A DNA stretch of 59,248 nucleotides from Actinomycetota bacterium. Lineage in GTDB: Bacteria; Actinomycetota; Acidimicrobiia; Acidimicrobiales; UBA8592. The notes under the pieces were generated by a model. The model was not told where the DNA came from. It saw only the letters and a program-made list of their open reading frames with translations, and made no database searches. Below are positions 27,676 to 36,164 of the stretch, piece after piece. Both the position numbers and the translations under genes were made by a program. How positions within the stretch are numbered: the stretch's first letter is position 1; each line of letters starts with the position of its first letter. Where the stretch lies: contig CACFFD010000005.1 in NCBI GenBank assembly GCA_902565595.1, positions 1-59,248 on the forward strand, written 5' to 3'.

Positions 27676-28470
27676 TTATTCCTCTTCTAGACGCTGTTGG
27701 TATTGGTATGCTCTGTGAGTCCGACCCCCTGCAACAAGGATATTTCTTCCCGTTATCCATCTAGAAGCGGGGCTGGAGAGAAAAACAACAGTGTGTGCGA
27801 TGTCATCAGGGGTACCGAGGAATCCTAAAGGAATAGTTGCTGCGATTTCTTGTTCAGCGTCTGCTGCCCCAAGGACCTTATCGAAAGCTTCAGTAACAAC
27901 TGGTCCAGGAGATACCGCATTTACTCGTATCTTCGGAGCTAGCTCGATCGCTAGAGTCTCAGTCATATTTAGCATACCTGCTTTTGCTGCAGCATATGGG
28001 CCTGTGTATGGGGATCCTCTCATCCCCGCTCCAGAAGCGATATTAATAATACAGCCACCATCTTTCATTTTTTTCGCAGCTGCTTTTGCACCCTGGAATG
28101 CTGTAGTTAGATTGAGTTCTAGTTGACTGCGAAATATTTCATCTGGGGTATCAATCAGGGTTCGGGTATTTTTTTCATCTGAACCACCAACGTTATTTAC
28201 CCAGATGTCAATCTTTCCAAATCTTTCCATCGTCAAATCTGCGAGCTCTTGTGATTTATCACGAATATCAGATGCAAAAACTAAGGCTTCTTGGCCGCGT
28301 TCGGTTACTCCACGAGCTGTCTCTTCGAGATCATTCTCCCGCCGAGCGTTCAGAGCCACATCACAACCAGCAGCGGCAAGGCCCCATGCGATACCACGAC
28401 CAATACCTTGTCCTGAACCAGTAATAACAGCTACTTTCCCGTCTAATTTATATTGATCCATGAAGCTCAT
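27676..28470 (-). CDS. Short-chain dehydrogenase/reductase
   Basis: A 264-residue classical SDR. It shows the cofactor motif TGSGQGIG, the LNARREND segment after strand 2 (Arg-Arg, favouring NADP), the structural NNVG, and the catalytic YAAAKAG with the preceding Ser in INIASGAG. GGAGG precedes the ATG at 28470 by about 6 nt. It lies 29 bp upstream of the nitroreductase in the same direction, so the two probably form an operon with the epoxide-hydrolase-like gene and the carboxyltransferase fusion. Confidence 0.9.
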   Translation of the reverse strand: MSFMDQYKLDGKVAVITGSGQGIGRGIAWGLAAAGCDVALNARRENDLEETARGVTERGQEALVFASDIRDKSQELADLTMERFGKIDIWVNNVGGSDEKNTRTLIDTPDEIFRSQLELNLTTAFQGAKAAAKKMKDGGCIINIASGAGMRGSPYTGPYAAAKAGMLNMTETLAIELAPKIRVNAVSPGPVVTEAFDKVLGAADAEQEIAATIPLGFLGTPDDIAHTVVFLSSPASRWITGRNILVAGGRTHRAYQYQQRLEEE

Positions 28471-28591
28471 TTATGCCTCCTATATACCGCCTCTTGCACA
28501 TTACCTCAAAGTTATGAAGATGGCCTATGGAACCCAAGACAAATTCCTCTCAGCATGAGCCGAAATACGAAAGAGAAGCTACTGTCGTATC

Positions 28592-29458
28592 ATGAACCGT
28601 TTAAGTGGCAAAATCATTGTCGTTGTTGGAGGTGCAACCGGGTTCGGCTTAGCGTGCACGAAACGCTTTTCAGAAGAAGGAGCTACCGTAGTCATAGCTG
28701 GAAGAAGAGCTGATCTTGCCAATAGCGTAGCCAAAGAATTTGATGGGCTGGGTGTGCAATGGGATGTCACGGACTTCCAGCAAGGAGAGAATGTGGTCTC
28801 AGAGATCATGGCCAAATATGGAAAGATTGACGGTGCTATTAACTTTGCTGGGTATGACGATACAAGCTTGATAAGTGAAATGACTCCGGAGCACCTTGAG
28901 CCTATGGTTAATGTCCAATTTAATGGAGCAATCTATTTTCTTCGATATATGTGTAACGCAATGGTAAAAGGAGGAGGGGGATCAGCCATTCTTTGCTCAT
29001 CTCTCACGGCGCAGAGTCCTGCTATTGGACGAGTTGGGTATGCGGGATCGAAAGCAGGACTCGAATACGTAGCAAAAATAGCTGCTGTGGAATACGGGAA
29101 CGACCAGGTAAGAGTTAATTGTATTGCCCCGCATGTGATTGAAACTGACATGACTGCCGAAGCATTCACCGAGGAGAATCGACTTGCTATTGAAGCTGTA
29201 AGACTTCAAACTCCTGCAAAACGGATGGGTCACGTGGATGATGTTGCTAATTGTGCCTTGTACCTGGTAAGTGATGAATCAAATTACGTCAACGGGGAAA
29301 CAATACGTATTGATGGTGGGGCCCACACTCAAAAACTTCCCTCCGACTGGGATTATGCATTTCTCAGTATTGTGCGGCCAGACCTAGGTGAGCATCCCCG
29401 TGCGGCGATGCCCGAGTGGTATCAGGGAGAAATAGACCTGTCTGCGGAAGATGAATAA
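28592..29458 (+). CDS. Short-chain dehydrogenase/reductase
   Basis: A 288-residue SDR that differs from the previous one in the cofactor loop (VGGATGFGLA, in place of the usual TGxxxGIG) and has IAGRRADL after strand 2. The NFAG motif and the catalytic YAGSKAGLEYV (Tyr-x3-Lys) are present, and the C-terminus is about 35 residues longer than average with the tail DLGEHPRAAMPEWYQGE. It is transcribed away from the minus-strand cluster, with AGAGAAG before the ATG, and converges with the alpha/beta hydrolase gene 15 bp away. Confidence 0.87.
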   Translation: MNRLSGKIIVVVGGATGFGLACTKRFSEEGATVVIAGRRADLANSVAKEFDGLGVQWDVTDFQQGENVVSEIMAKYGKIDGAINFAGYDDTSLISEMTPEHLEPMVNVQFNGAIYFLRYMCNAMVKGGGGSAILCSSLTAQSPAIGRVGYAGSKAGLEYVAKIAAVEYGNDQVRVNCIAPHVIETDMTAEAFTEENRLAIEAVRLQTPAKRMGHVDDVANCALYLVSDESNYVNGETIRIDGGAHTQKLPSDWDYAFLSIVRPDLGEHPRAAMPEWYQGEIDLSAEDE

Positions 29459-29473
29459 CCTGCTCGTAGAAGG

Positions 29474-30337
29474 CTAGTCAATAACCGTATCTAGAAAGTC
29501 TATGACAGCTTTAGTAAAGATGTCATTCTTATCTCCAGCTACCATATGACCGGCGCCGCTGACATCGACGTAAGAAGCATTTGGAAATTCTTTGAGGAAT
29601 TCTGCAGCTTCAACTTCTGTTACTAGGTCGCTAAGCCGCCCCCTAACTAGAAGCATTGGAACCGCAATCGATAGACATAGTGAATTGAGGAACTCGGGGT
29701 CTTGCATTTCTACCCTTTGTTTAGCGTTGGAAGTCTCTAAAAATGCAGGGTCCCAGTGCCAGTACCATCTTCCATCACGTTTATGAAGGTTCTTCTTCAA
29801 CCCCTCCAAACCTGTTGGCATTTCACGCTCAGGGTTATATGCAGCTATTGCTTCTGCTGCTGCTTCTAAGGTTGCAAACCCTGTCTGAAGATGCTCCAAC
29901 ATGAACGACTTAACTCTTTCAGCGCCTGTCCGGTTCATGCGTGGAACGATGTCGACAAGAACCAAAGACCGGATCGATTTGGGGCGTAGGTTTCCCGCTA
30001 AGTACATACCCGCAAGCCCACCTAACGAAGCGCCTACTAGCACAGGGACTATCTCTTCCTCTCGAAGAATAAAGTCAATGTCTGCAGCAAAACCGTCAAG
30101 GCCATAGTGTTGGTTCGGAACCCAGCTAGATCTTCCATGGCCACGCAAATCTATTGAAATCGCCCACCAACCCTTTTTGGCGATCTCTGAAGCAGTCGAA
30201 CCCCATGAATGGCGTGTCTGTCCCCCACCGTGCAATAGCACAACAGAATCTTCACTCTTTTCACCCCAGAAGTCAGCTTCAATTTGGACACCCGAGGTTG
30301 TCTCGAAGCGCTTAGTTACGCATCTAACTGATTCCAT
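29474..30337 (-). CDS. Alpha/beta-fold hydrolase
   Basis: A 287-residue hydrolase with an oxyanion-hole VVLLHGGGQTRHSWG near residue 33, the nucleophile elbow VGASLGG (Ser about residue 103), the acid RGRLSDLV and the catalytic His in VSGAGHMVAGD. The N-terminal strand pair CVTKRFETTSGVQIEAD is typical. It follows the CoA-transferase gene by 24 bp in the same direction, so it could hydrolyse an ester, lactone or CoA-linked intermediate. The specific substrate cannot be read from the sequence. Confidence 0.87.
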   Translation of the reverse strand: MESVRCVTKRFETTSGVQIEADFWGEKSEDSVVLLHGGGQTRHSWGSTASEIAKKGWWAISIDLRGHGRSSWVPNQHYGLDGFAADIDFILREEEIVPVLVGASLGGLAGMYLAGNLRPKSIRSLVLVDIVPRMNRTGAERVKSFMLEHLQTGFATLEAAAEAIAAYNPEREMPTGLEGLKKNLHKRDGRWYWHWDPAFLETSNAKQRVEMQDPEFLNSLCLSIAVPMLLVRGRLSDLVTEVEAAEFLKEFPNASYVDVSGAGHMVAGDKNDIFTKAVIDFLDTVID

Positions 30338-30361
30338 TAGTTCTATCTTTCAAGGGGGTTC

Positions 30362-31540
30362 CTATACGACAATATTGGAGTTTCTCAGATTGCTAATTTC
30401 GTTAGGGTCAAAACCTACTTCAGAAAGAATTTCATCCGTATGCTCCCCGTAAGCTGGTGCGGCGCTTGGCTCAACTTTTTTTTCAGCTGAGAAACTAGCT
30501 CCCTGCCGCGGGACGCGCATCTTCCCAATTGTTGGGTGAGTTACTTCTATAACTGCCTCTCTAGCTACCACATGAGGATCGCTAGATACCTCACTTGGGT
30601 CGAGGACGGGCACTGCGGGAACATCAGCATCTAAACATCGCTCCAGTACTTCGTCACTTGTAAATTCAGAAACCATTTGTGCAAATGCTTCATACCAATT
30701 TGTAAAATTTTTACTCCTATTAGAAGCTGACGAGAAACGACTATCGTCAGCTAGATCTTGTCGATTCAATGCTTTACAAACAGCGTTCCACTGCTTATCG
30801 GTTCCAGCAGTTACTGAAACCCATCCATCTTCCGTTGCGAAAAGTTGATAGGAGCCCAAGAGATTGGGAAAGTGCAAAGCATCACTATCGAGAAGAGTTT
30901 CGTGCATCATTACATCTGGCCAGTTAAAGGCAATATTCGCTTCAAACATGGAGATTTCTACGTGCTGGCCTTCTTTTGTATCGTTTCTTCGAAACAATGC
31001 TGCTGTTATCGCCTGTGCGGTAGTTAAAGCAGCGACCTTATCAGCAACCATCCCGCGAATAAGCATCGGCTCATTATTCGTCTTTTGTGCGCCAGCCCAG
31101 CCTGACAACGCTTGGATTACGGGGTCATAAACAGGTCGTTCACTATATGGCCCAGAGGCCCCAAATCCTGATGAAGAGACGTAAATTAACTCAGGAAGTG
31201 TATTGTGAACCTCTACATAGGAGAACCCTAAGCGATCCACCGCCCCTGGTCGAAAACCTTGAATAAAGACATCCGCATCCTTCAATAATCTCCAAAGCAC
31301 TTGTTTCCCGTCTTCAGTCATGAGATCAATACCTATGGAACGTTTGCCCGCATTTGCATTTGCGAACCAACCGGATATGCCGTTCTTGCGACTGCCATAC
31401 ATCCGGAGGTCATCTCCACCCGTCGTATTTTCGACCTTGACGATCTCTGCCCCCTGTGTTCCTAACAGATACGTAGCTCCAGGTACAGCGATCATTTGAC
31501 CAAGTTCTACAATCTTTATTCCCTCTAAAGGACCAGCCAT
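30362..31540 (-). CDS. CaiB/BaiF-type class III CoA-transferase
   Basis: A 392-residue family III CoA-transferase. The N-terminal pattern (LEGIKIVELGQMIAVPGATYLL), ANAGKRSIGIDL and FRPGAVDRLGF are diagnostic, and the catalytic Asp that forms the acyl anhydride is Asp167 in GMVADKVA. It transfers CoA between carboxylic acids without ATP; candidates include carnitine-like, bile-acid or 2-methylacyl substrates, and alpha-methylacyl-CoA racemase is a close relative. AAGGAG lies 4 nt before the ATG at 31540. It is the first gene of a two-gene minus-strand unit with the hydrolase. Confidence 0.9.
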   Translation of the reverse strand: MAGPLEGIKIVELGQMIAVPGATYLLGTQGAEIVKVENTTGGDDLRMYGSRKNGISGWFANANAGKRSIGIDLMTEDGKQVLWRLLKDADVFIQGFRPGAVDRLGFSYVEVHNTLPELIYVSSSGFGASGPYSERPVYDPVIQALSGWAGAQKTNNEPMLIRGMVADKVAALTTAQAITAALFRRNDTKEGQHVEISMFEANIAFNWPDVMMHETLLDSDALHFPNLLGSYQLFATEDGWVSVTAGTDKQWNAVCKALNRQDLADDSRFSSASNRSKNFTNWYEAFAQMVSEFTSDEVLERCLDADVPAVPVLDPSEVSSDPHVVAREAVIEVTHPTIGKMRVPRQGASFSAEKKVEPSAAPAYGEHTDEILSEVGFDPNEISNLRNSNIVV

Positions 31541-31730
31541 AATTCTCCTTATACCCTCGTCAATTTAGTTCTGATTGGGCTGTAACCTCAACTCTCTACT
31601 ACCTAAATAGGACTCTATGAGGAGAATGGGGTCAATGTTTGGTCTACCGATTTGGGTTAGAACAACCAGTTTGTATAAGGTTCGCTTCTAGCAGGAGCTC
31701 ACGCTTTCGTGAACATAGAGATTAGAAATC

Positions 31731-32261
31731 TCATCCATGGACGTAATGTGTTGGGTCCTTATCTGGATCTGCGGTTCTATTTACAGGACAATCATTGGCA
31801 ATATCGAGAACTGCTAAAAGCCTTCCCATCCCGAGACAAAAACCTATCAAAGCAAGAAGCTCAAGTATCTGCTGGTCTGTGAAGTTCTCTTTCACTTTTT
31901 CCCAATACTCCTCATCATCCTTTAGGGCTACGTGATCAAAGACAAAGCGTTCAGCCATTTCAGCAGCGAGCTTCTCTGGAACCGTGAAAGCCCCTATTTC
32001 TTCGTACTCAGATACCCGATGATATAGATCTTCTTCAAGTCCTTGCTGCATCGCCGATGCAGAGCGAGTATCCATTCATATATGGCACTCATTTATTTGT
32101 GCGATGCGCATGCGAGCGACCTCGCGCACACGAGTATCGAGAGAGATCTGTGTATAAAGCGCATTCCCTGCGATACCGATCCCTTTTGCAACATTTGTTT
32201 GTAACGCCCACATACGACTTCGTTCAAGACCTTCACCTTCGGGAATTGCGATACGTGCCAT
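31731..32261 (-). CDS. Candidate selenoprotein: AhpD/carboxymuconolactone decarboxylase-like, CxxU (in-frame TGA)
   Basis: Reads as one 176-residue protein if the TGA at 32078-32076 is selenocysteine 62. Residues 1-61 and 63-176 lie in the same frame and together make one alkylhydroperoxidase/CMD-like protein: RVREVARMRIAQINECHI, then the TGA, then MDTRSASAMQQGL. Relatives have the redox pair Cys-x-x-Cys exactly here (pattern AQINxCxxCxxxR), so the TGA replaces the second Cys and gives Cys59-His-Ile-Sec62. A 7-bp hairpin begins 13 nt after the TGA, as a bacterial SECIS should. The ATG at 32261 has GAGGAG upstream. AhpD-like proteins reduce peroxides or peroxiredoxin partners. Main alternative: a nonsense mutation in a pseudogene. 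If the TGA is read as a stop, only a 61-residue fragment would be made. Confidence 0.85.
32046..32062 (-). promoter_or_regulatory. Putative bacterial SECIS stem-loop
   Basis: On the coding (minus) strand the sequence after the TGA has 13 nt, then CTGCATC, GGC and GATGCAG: a perfect 7-bp stem with a GGC triloop. The loop lies 20 nt after the TGA and opens with G, which fits the known bacterial SECIS rules (a loop about 16-37 nt downstream of UGA with a G in the first two loop positions). It lies inside the coding region, as bacterial SECIS elements must. Confidence 0.75.
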
Positions 32262-32350
32262 GAGGTCTCCTCTCTAAACGGATTTTCTGATGAATACAGA
32301 CTAGGTTTAGCTTAGCCCATGACAGATTTTTGAGAAAGACAAACTGGCTT

Positions 32351-33019
32351 GTGACAGAATTTGATTTACAACAGGTAGACCACCTCCTGACAACTACACG
32401 TGCAGTAAGGAAACGCCTGAACTTGGAAAAGCCAGTTCCGAGAGAATTAATCCTTGATTGCGTCCGTGTCTCAACCCAGGCTCCCGCAGGTGGAAATTAT
32501 CAGAAATGGCGTTGGGTGATCGTCGATGATCCAGAGAAGAAAAGGGTGATAGCTGAGGCATACCGTGAGGCTTATGCCCCATACATCGATCAGCAGAAAG
32601 GGGCTGTAGCATCTAAGGCCCCTGAAAATTCGACAATTGGTAAGATCATCTCTTCAAGTGATTATTTAGCAGAAATACTTGAAAGGGTTCCTATCCTAGC
32701 TATTCCCTGCTCTCTCGGAAGTCCGGAAGATATGGAAGGAGGACTGGGAGGAGGTACCCAAGGGTGGTGGGGCTCCGTTCTACCTGCCGTTTGGAGTTAT
32801 ATGCTTGCGGCTCGCGCTAGAGGACTAGGAACTGCATGGACGACATTGCATCTGCGCTATGCGCGTCGCGTTGGTGAAGAACTCGGGATTCCTGAATCAG
32901 TAACGCAGCTGGCATGTATACCTACGGCCTATTACACAGGGGATGATTTTCGGCCTGGAACCAGAAAACCAGCAGAGAGTGTTACCTACTGGAATCATTG
33001 GAAAGATACTGAGATTTAA
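32351..33019 (+). CDS. Nitroreductase family oxidoreductase (paralogue 2)
   Basis: A 222-residue nitroreductase-like FMN protein: TTTRAVRKRLNLEKP (residues about 14-28), QAPAGGNYQKWRWVIV and AARARGLGTAWTTLHL match paralogue 1 at 26975. The open frame extends 7 codons to a TTG at 32330; the GTG at 32351 gives the same N-terminal length as the paralogue and is preferred. It is transcribed divergently from the selenoprotein gene, sharing a roughly 90-bp gap, so a common redox or peroxide-related function or regulation is possible (inference). The stop is 4 bp from a convergent chorismate-mutase gene. Confidence 0.85.
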   Translation: MTEFDLQQVDHLLTTTRAVRKRLNLEKPVPRELILDCVRVSTQAPAGGNYQKWRWVIVDDPEKKRVIAEAYREAYAPYIDQQKGAVASKAPENSTIGKIISSSDYLAEILERVPILAIPCSLGSPEDMEGGLGGGTQGWWGSVLPAVWSYMLAARARGLGTAWTTLHLRYARRVGEELGIPESVTQLACIPTAYYTGDDFRPGTRKPAESVTYWNHWKDTEI

Positions 33020-33023
33020 GTAT

Positions 33024-33308
33024 CTATGTCTCTTCAGCAGCGCGGACATGGTGACGGATTACCTCATCTACGATAAGGCGAAACACTTTCACGGAGAATT
33101 CTGGATCCATACCAACTTCTATGGCAATTTCATGCAGTCGCTCGATTTGCTGCGCTTCTCGTTCAGGGTCACCAGCAGGCATTCCTTGCTCTGCTTTCAG
33201 AATTCCAACAGCCTTGGTTATCTCAAATCGTTCAGCAAGTAAATGTATAAGTTTCTCATCGAGTTGATCTATCCGATTTCTATGCTCTAAAAGTATTTCT
33301 TTGCCCAT
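33024..33308 (-). CDS. Chorismate mutase type II (AroQ-like)
   Basis: A 94-residue all-helical protein of the AroQ fold: RNRIDQLDEKLIHLLAERFEITKAVGILK has the first-helix Arg and the following Lys-containing segment, and PEREAQQIERLHEIA matches helix 2 with the conserved Arg-Glu. It converts chorismate to prephenate in Phe/Tyr synthesis. AGGTGA lies 5 nt before the ATG at 33308; a GTG 9 bp upstream is the alternative. It stands alone among catabolic genes, away from any visible aromatic amino-acid operon. Confidence 0.87.
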   Translation of the reverse strand: MGKEILLEHRNRIDQLDEKLIHLLAERFEITKAVGILKAEQGMPAGDPEREAQQIERLHEIAIEVGMDPEFSVKVFRLIVDEVIRHHVRAAEET

Positions 33309-33487
33309 AAGACTCACCTATTTCTATAACTCGCTCAGTAATTTCATCAAAATCGCTCACTTTGAATCCTAGTCCACAGAAAACCCTCGTATGCCGGTAA
33401 TCCAAGTGTGAGAAATCAGCTTTTCGGAAACGAAGAAAGATACGGCCAAAAATGGCCGGCGATGGTTGATTATGAAAAACTACCTCC

Positions 33488-34399
33488 ATGATCCCTAAAG
33501 ATGAAACATTCAATGGAACTTGGCCTTTCCAGCCCCATTTCTGCGAAGCTGCTGGCTTTAGCCAACATTACGTAGATATCGGGGAAGGCGAGGTAATCAT
33601 CTGTCTACATGGTGAACCTACTTGGGGGTACCTTTATCGAAACATGATCCCACCCTTGGCTGAGAATAACAGGGTGATAGTTCCTGACCATATGGGCTTT
33701 GGAAAGAGTGAGACCCCCTTAGACCGTGAGTACACACTGAAGTCACACACTGAGAACTTGTCTGCGCTTATTGATGAGCTCACATTAGATCAGATTACTT
33801 TTGTTATGCAGGATTGGGGAGGCCCGATAGGCACAGCTTTCACAGTTCGGCATCCAGAGAAGGTCAAACGTCTTGTATATATGAATACCGTTGCTGGGTA
33901 TGGAGTCGTTTCTGAATCGGTAACGCCAATAAATCAGTCACCTTGGTTCAAATGGATAGGTGAAGGTCTTGAGTCCGGTCGGACTGAACAAGTATTGCGC
34001 AACGCAGGGTCAACTGTTTTATCTATTATGAAAATTATCGGATTCCAGAATTCAAGCGTTATTGATGATACTTGGATCGATGCATATAGCTCGCCATTTC
34101 CAAGCTATGAAAGTTCAATCGGCGCATATGAATTTCCTATTGATGCTTATCTTGGTCGAATAGTCGACTATGTTCTTGAGGGCGCTGAGGGAGTCCCAAA
34201 TCTGAAATCAAAACCAGCGATCCTTCTTGAAGGACTCGAAGATCGAGCTATTCCTCCGGATCGTGCAATAGAAGGTTTCCGCTCACTGTGGCCTGATGAG
34301 AAAATTATTGAGTTGGAAGGTGTTGGTCATTTCTGCCAAGAGGACGCTCCGGATCTTCTTGTTTCTTATATTCAAGAGTTTCTAAAGGTGAATCCATAA
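33488..34399 (+). CDS. Haloalkane dehalogenase-like alpha/beta hydrolase (HLD-I type)
   Basis: A 303-residue protein very close in motif content to DhlA-type haloalkane dehalogenases. It has CLHGEPTWGYLYR (oxyanion hole), PDHMGFGKSETPLDREYT, the nucleophile elbow FVMQDWGG with Asp and the halide-binding Trp, the acid in LEGLEDRAIPPD, and the base His in GVGHFCQED. The expected reaction is hydrolysis of a carbon-halogen bond to an alcohol plus halide. No ribosome-binding site is visible before the ATG at 33488. The gene ends in TAATG overlapping an 11-codon mini-frame before an acyl-CoA synthetase. Fluoroacetate or epoxide hydrolysis are alternatives. Confidence 0.85.
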   Translation: MIPKDETFNGTWPFQPHFCEAAGFSQHYVDIGEGEVIICLHGEPTWGYLYRNMIPPLAENNRVIVPDHMGFGKSETPLDREYTLKSHTENLSALIDELTLDQITFVMQDWGGPIGTAFTVRHPEKVKRLVYMNTVAGYGVVSESVTPINQSPWFKWIGEGLESGRTEQVLRNAGSTVLSIMKIIGFQNSSVIDDTWIDAYSSPFPSYESSIGAYEFPIDAYLGRIVDYVLEGAEGVPNLKSKPAILLEGLEDRAIPPDRAIEGFRSLWPDEKIIELEGVGHFCQEDAPDLLVSYIQEFLKVNP

Positions 34400-34438
34400 T
34401 GGAAATGCTGATGGACCTGAAGAAAATCAAGTGATCGT

Positions 34439-36148
34439 ATGACAAGAAATGAAAGCCAAAGCCTTTCACTTGCTGAAGAAGTTCGGGCGGAGCTTTGCGG
34501 TGAGGGCGGACAATGGGAAACAACTGTAGAAGATGTCCTAGGCCAACAGTTGCTGGTGTTTCGCAACCGGCATCGCAATATAGAAGAGATGTTTGACGGA
34601 TTTACAGATAAGTGGAGTGGACGAGAATGTCTGGTCTTAGGAGATACAAGGGTCACCTATGACCAGTTGCCGGACATGGTCAGAGGAGTTTCTCACCGAC
34701 TTGTTGAAGAACTCGGAGTTCGTTCCGGTGATCGGGTAGCAATACTTGCAGCTAACTCGCCAGAATGGGTAATTTCTTTTTTTGCAACTACCTTCATAGG
34801 TGCTATCGCTGTCGCTATTAACGGCTGGTGGACTGCAGCGGAAATAGATCATGCACTTCAACTCACGCAACCTAAAGTTTTAATAGGAGACAAACGTCGT
34901 CTTATGCGTGCTGACAATGTAGCTAGCGAAATAGCCATTATTGATATCGACGAAACTCCGGAATTTTTTACTTCTATTGGGACTATTGGGGAAAGCGAAG
35001 CTGAACAAAAGGTTCGTGAAGACGATCCTGCTCTCATCCTGTTTACTTCTGGAACTACCGGAAGAGCTAAAGGGGCTCTTCTTTCCCACAGAGGGCTTAT
35101 AGGGTTCGTCGACGGTACTTTACATAATGCCCAGGAAAAGACAATCATTGCGCTAAGACAACTAGGAATAGATCCATCCTCACTTCCTAGCCATCAGGAT
35201 GTGGTGCTTGCAACTTCTCCCCTTTTTCATGTATCTGGACTTCTCGCAGGGGTTTTAATGAACATGGCAAATGGGACGAAAATAGTATTTCGAAGCGGCC
35301 GCTTTGACCCAGAAGACGTTTTGAAGATAATCGAAACTGAGAAGGTCACGAATTGGACAGCAATTGGAGATATGGGGCCCAGAGTAATGTCTCACCCGAA
35401 ACTCCTTGAGTACGACACTTCAAGCCTCACAAGAATGAGCAGCGGGGGGGCTCATCTCTCTCAACATATGCGAAACAAGATTGAGGAGCATTTTCCTCAA
35501 GCAGCAGCATCAATTGGGCAAGGATACGGAAGTAGTGAATCCTGCGGTGTCGTTACCTCTATCGGAGGCCAAGAGTTCAAAGAAAATCCCTCGTCTGCTG
35601 GAAGAGCTTGTATGGGCTTTGACGTAGAAATCAGGGATGAAAACAACCAACCCCTTCCAAACGGGGAAGAAGGAGAGATCCATGTGAGGTCGGCCTACAC
35701 CATGTTGGAATATTGGGGTAACCCTGAGGCAACCAGAGAAACAATTAAGGCTGGGAGATGGCTTGCCATGGGAGACATTGGACGAGTCGAAAATGAACTG
35801 CTTTTTATCAATGCTCGTGCTCGTGACATGATTATTAGATCAGGTGAAAATATCTACCCTGTGGAAATAGAACATCGCTTAGAGGCACATTCAAGCGTTC
35901 TCGAAGCAGCAGTTGTTGGAGTGGACCATCAAGACAGAGGACAAGAAGTCAAAGCAATAGTCGTACTGGAAGGAGAGGAAAACGTAGACGCCAATATTTT
36001 ACGGGAGTGGTGCAGCGAGACACTTGCAGATTACAAGATACCTGTCATTTGGGAATGGAGAAACACCGCTCTTCCTCGGAATGCAAGCGGCAAGGTAGTT
36101 AAAAGAGCATTGACAGGAGATACGGAACTCAGTAACTACAAAGACTAA
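34439..36148 (+). CDS. AMP-forming acyl-CoA synthetase
   Basis: A 569-residue ANL ligase. TSGTTGRAKGALLS near residue 203 is the P-loop-like motif, GQGYGSSESCG is A5, MGDIGRVENELLFINAR is the hinge region, and the catalytic Lys is in NASGKVVKR at the C-terminus. The N-terminus carries about 50 extra residues compared with the gene at 15620. It lies 40 bp after the dehalogenase gene, so it could activate the acid formed after dehalogenation and oxidation. It converges with the molybdopterin oxidoreductase gene 16 bp away. Confidence 0.9.
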   Translation: MTRNESQSLSLAEEVRAELCGEGGQWETTVEDVLGQQLLVFRNRHRNIEEMFDGFTDKWSGRECLVLGDTRVTYDQLPDMVRGVSHRLVEELGVRSGDRVAILAANSPEWVISFFATTFIGAIAVAINGWWTAAEIDHALQLTQPKVLIGDKRRLMRADNVASEIAIIDIDETPEFFTSIGTIGESEAEQKVREDDPALILFTSGTTGRAKGALLSHRGLIGFVDGTLHNAQEKTIIALRQLGIDPSSLPSHQDVVLATSPLFHVSGLLAGVLMNMANGTKIVFRSGRFDPEDVLKIIETEKVTNWTAIGDMGPRVMSHPKLLEYDTSSLTRMSSGGAHLSQHMRNKIEEHFPQAAASIGQGYGSSESCGVVTSIGGQEFKENPSSAGRACMGFDVEIRDENNQPLPNGEEGEIHVRSAYTMLEYWGNPEATRETIKAGRWLAMGDIGRVENELLFINARARDMIIRSGENIYPVEIEHRLEAHSSVLEAAVVGVDHQDRGQEVKAIVVLEGEENVDANILREWCSETLADYKIPVIWEWRNTALPRNASGKVVKRALTGDTELSNYKD

Positions 36149-36164
36149 AATACTGTGGAACAAC

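Noticed and set aside
32076-32261. A separate 61-residue gene ending at the TGA, with a second gene starting at the following ATG
   Set aside because: Both halves are in the same frame with no gap, each is only part of one CMD/AhpD-like domain, and the second half lacks its own ribosome-binding site; one selenoprotein gene explains both.
33280-33513. A 77-codon minus-strand frame upstream of the chorismate mutase
   Set aside because: No family recognised, no good start signal, it overlaps the chorismate mutase start and the dehalogenase start. It may be a remnant, but there is no support.
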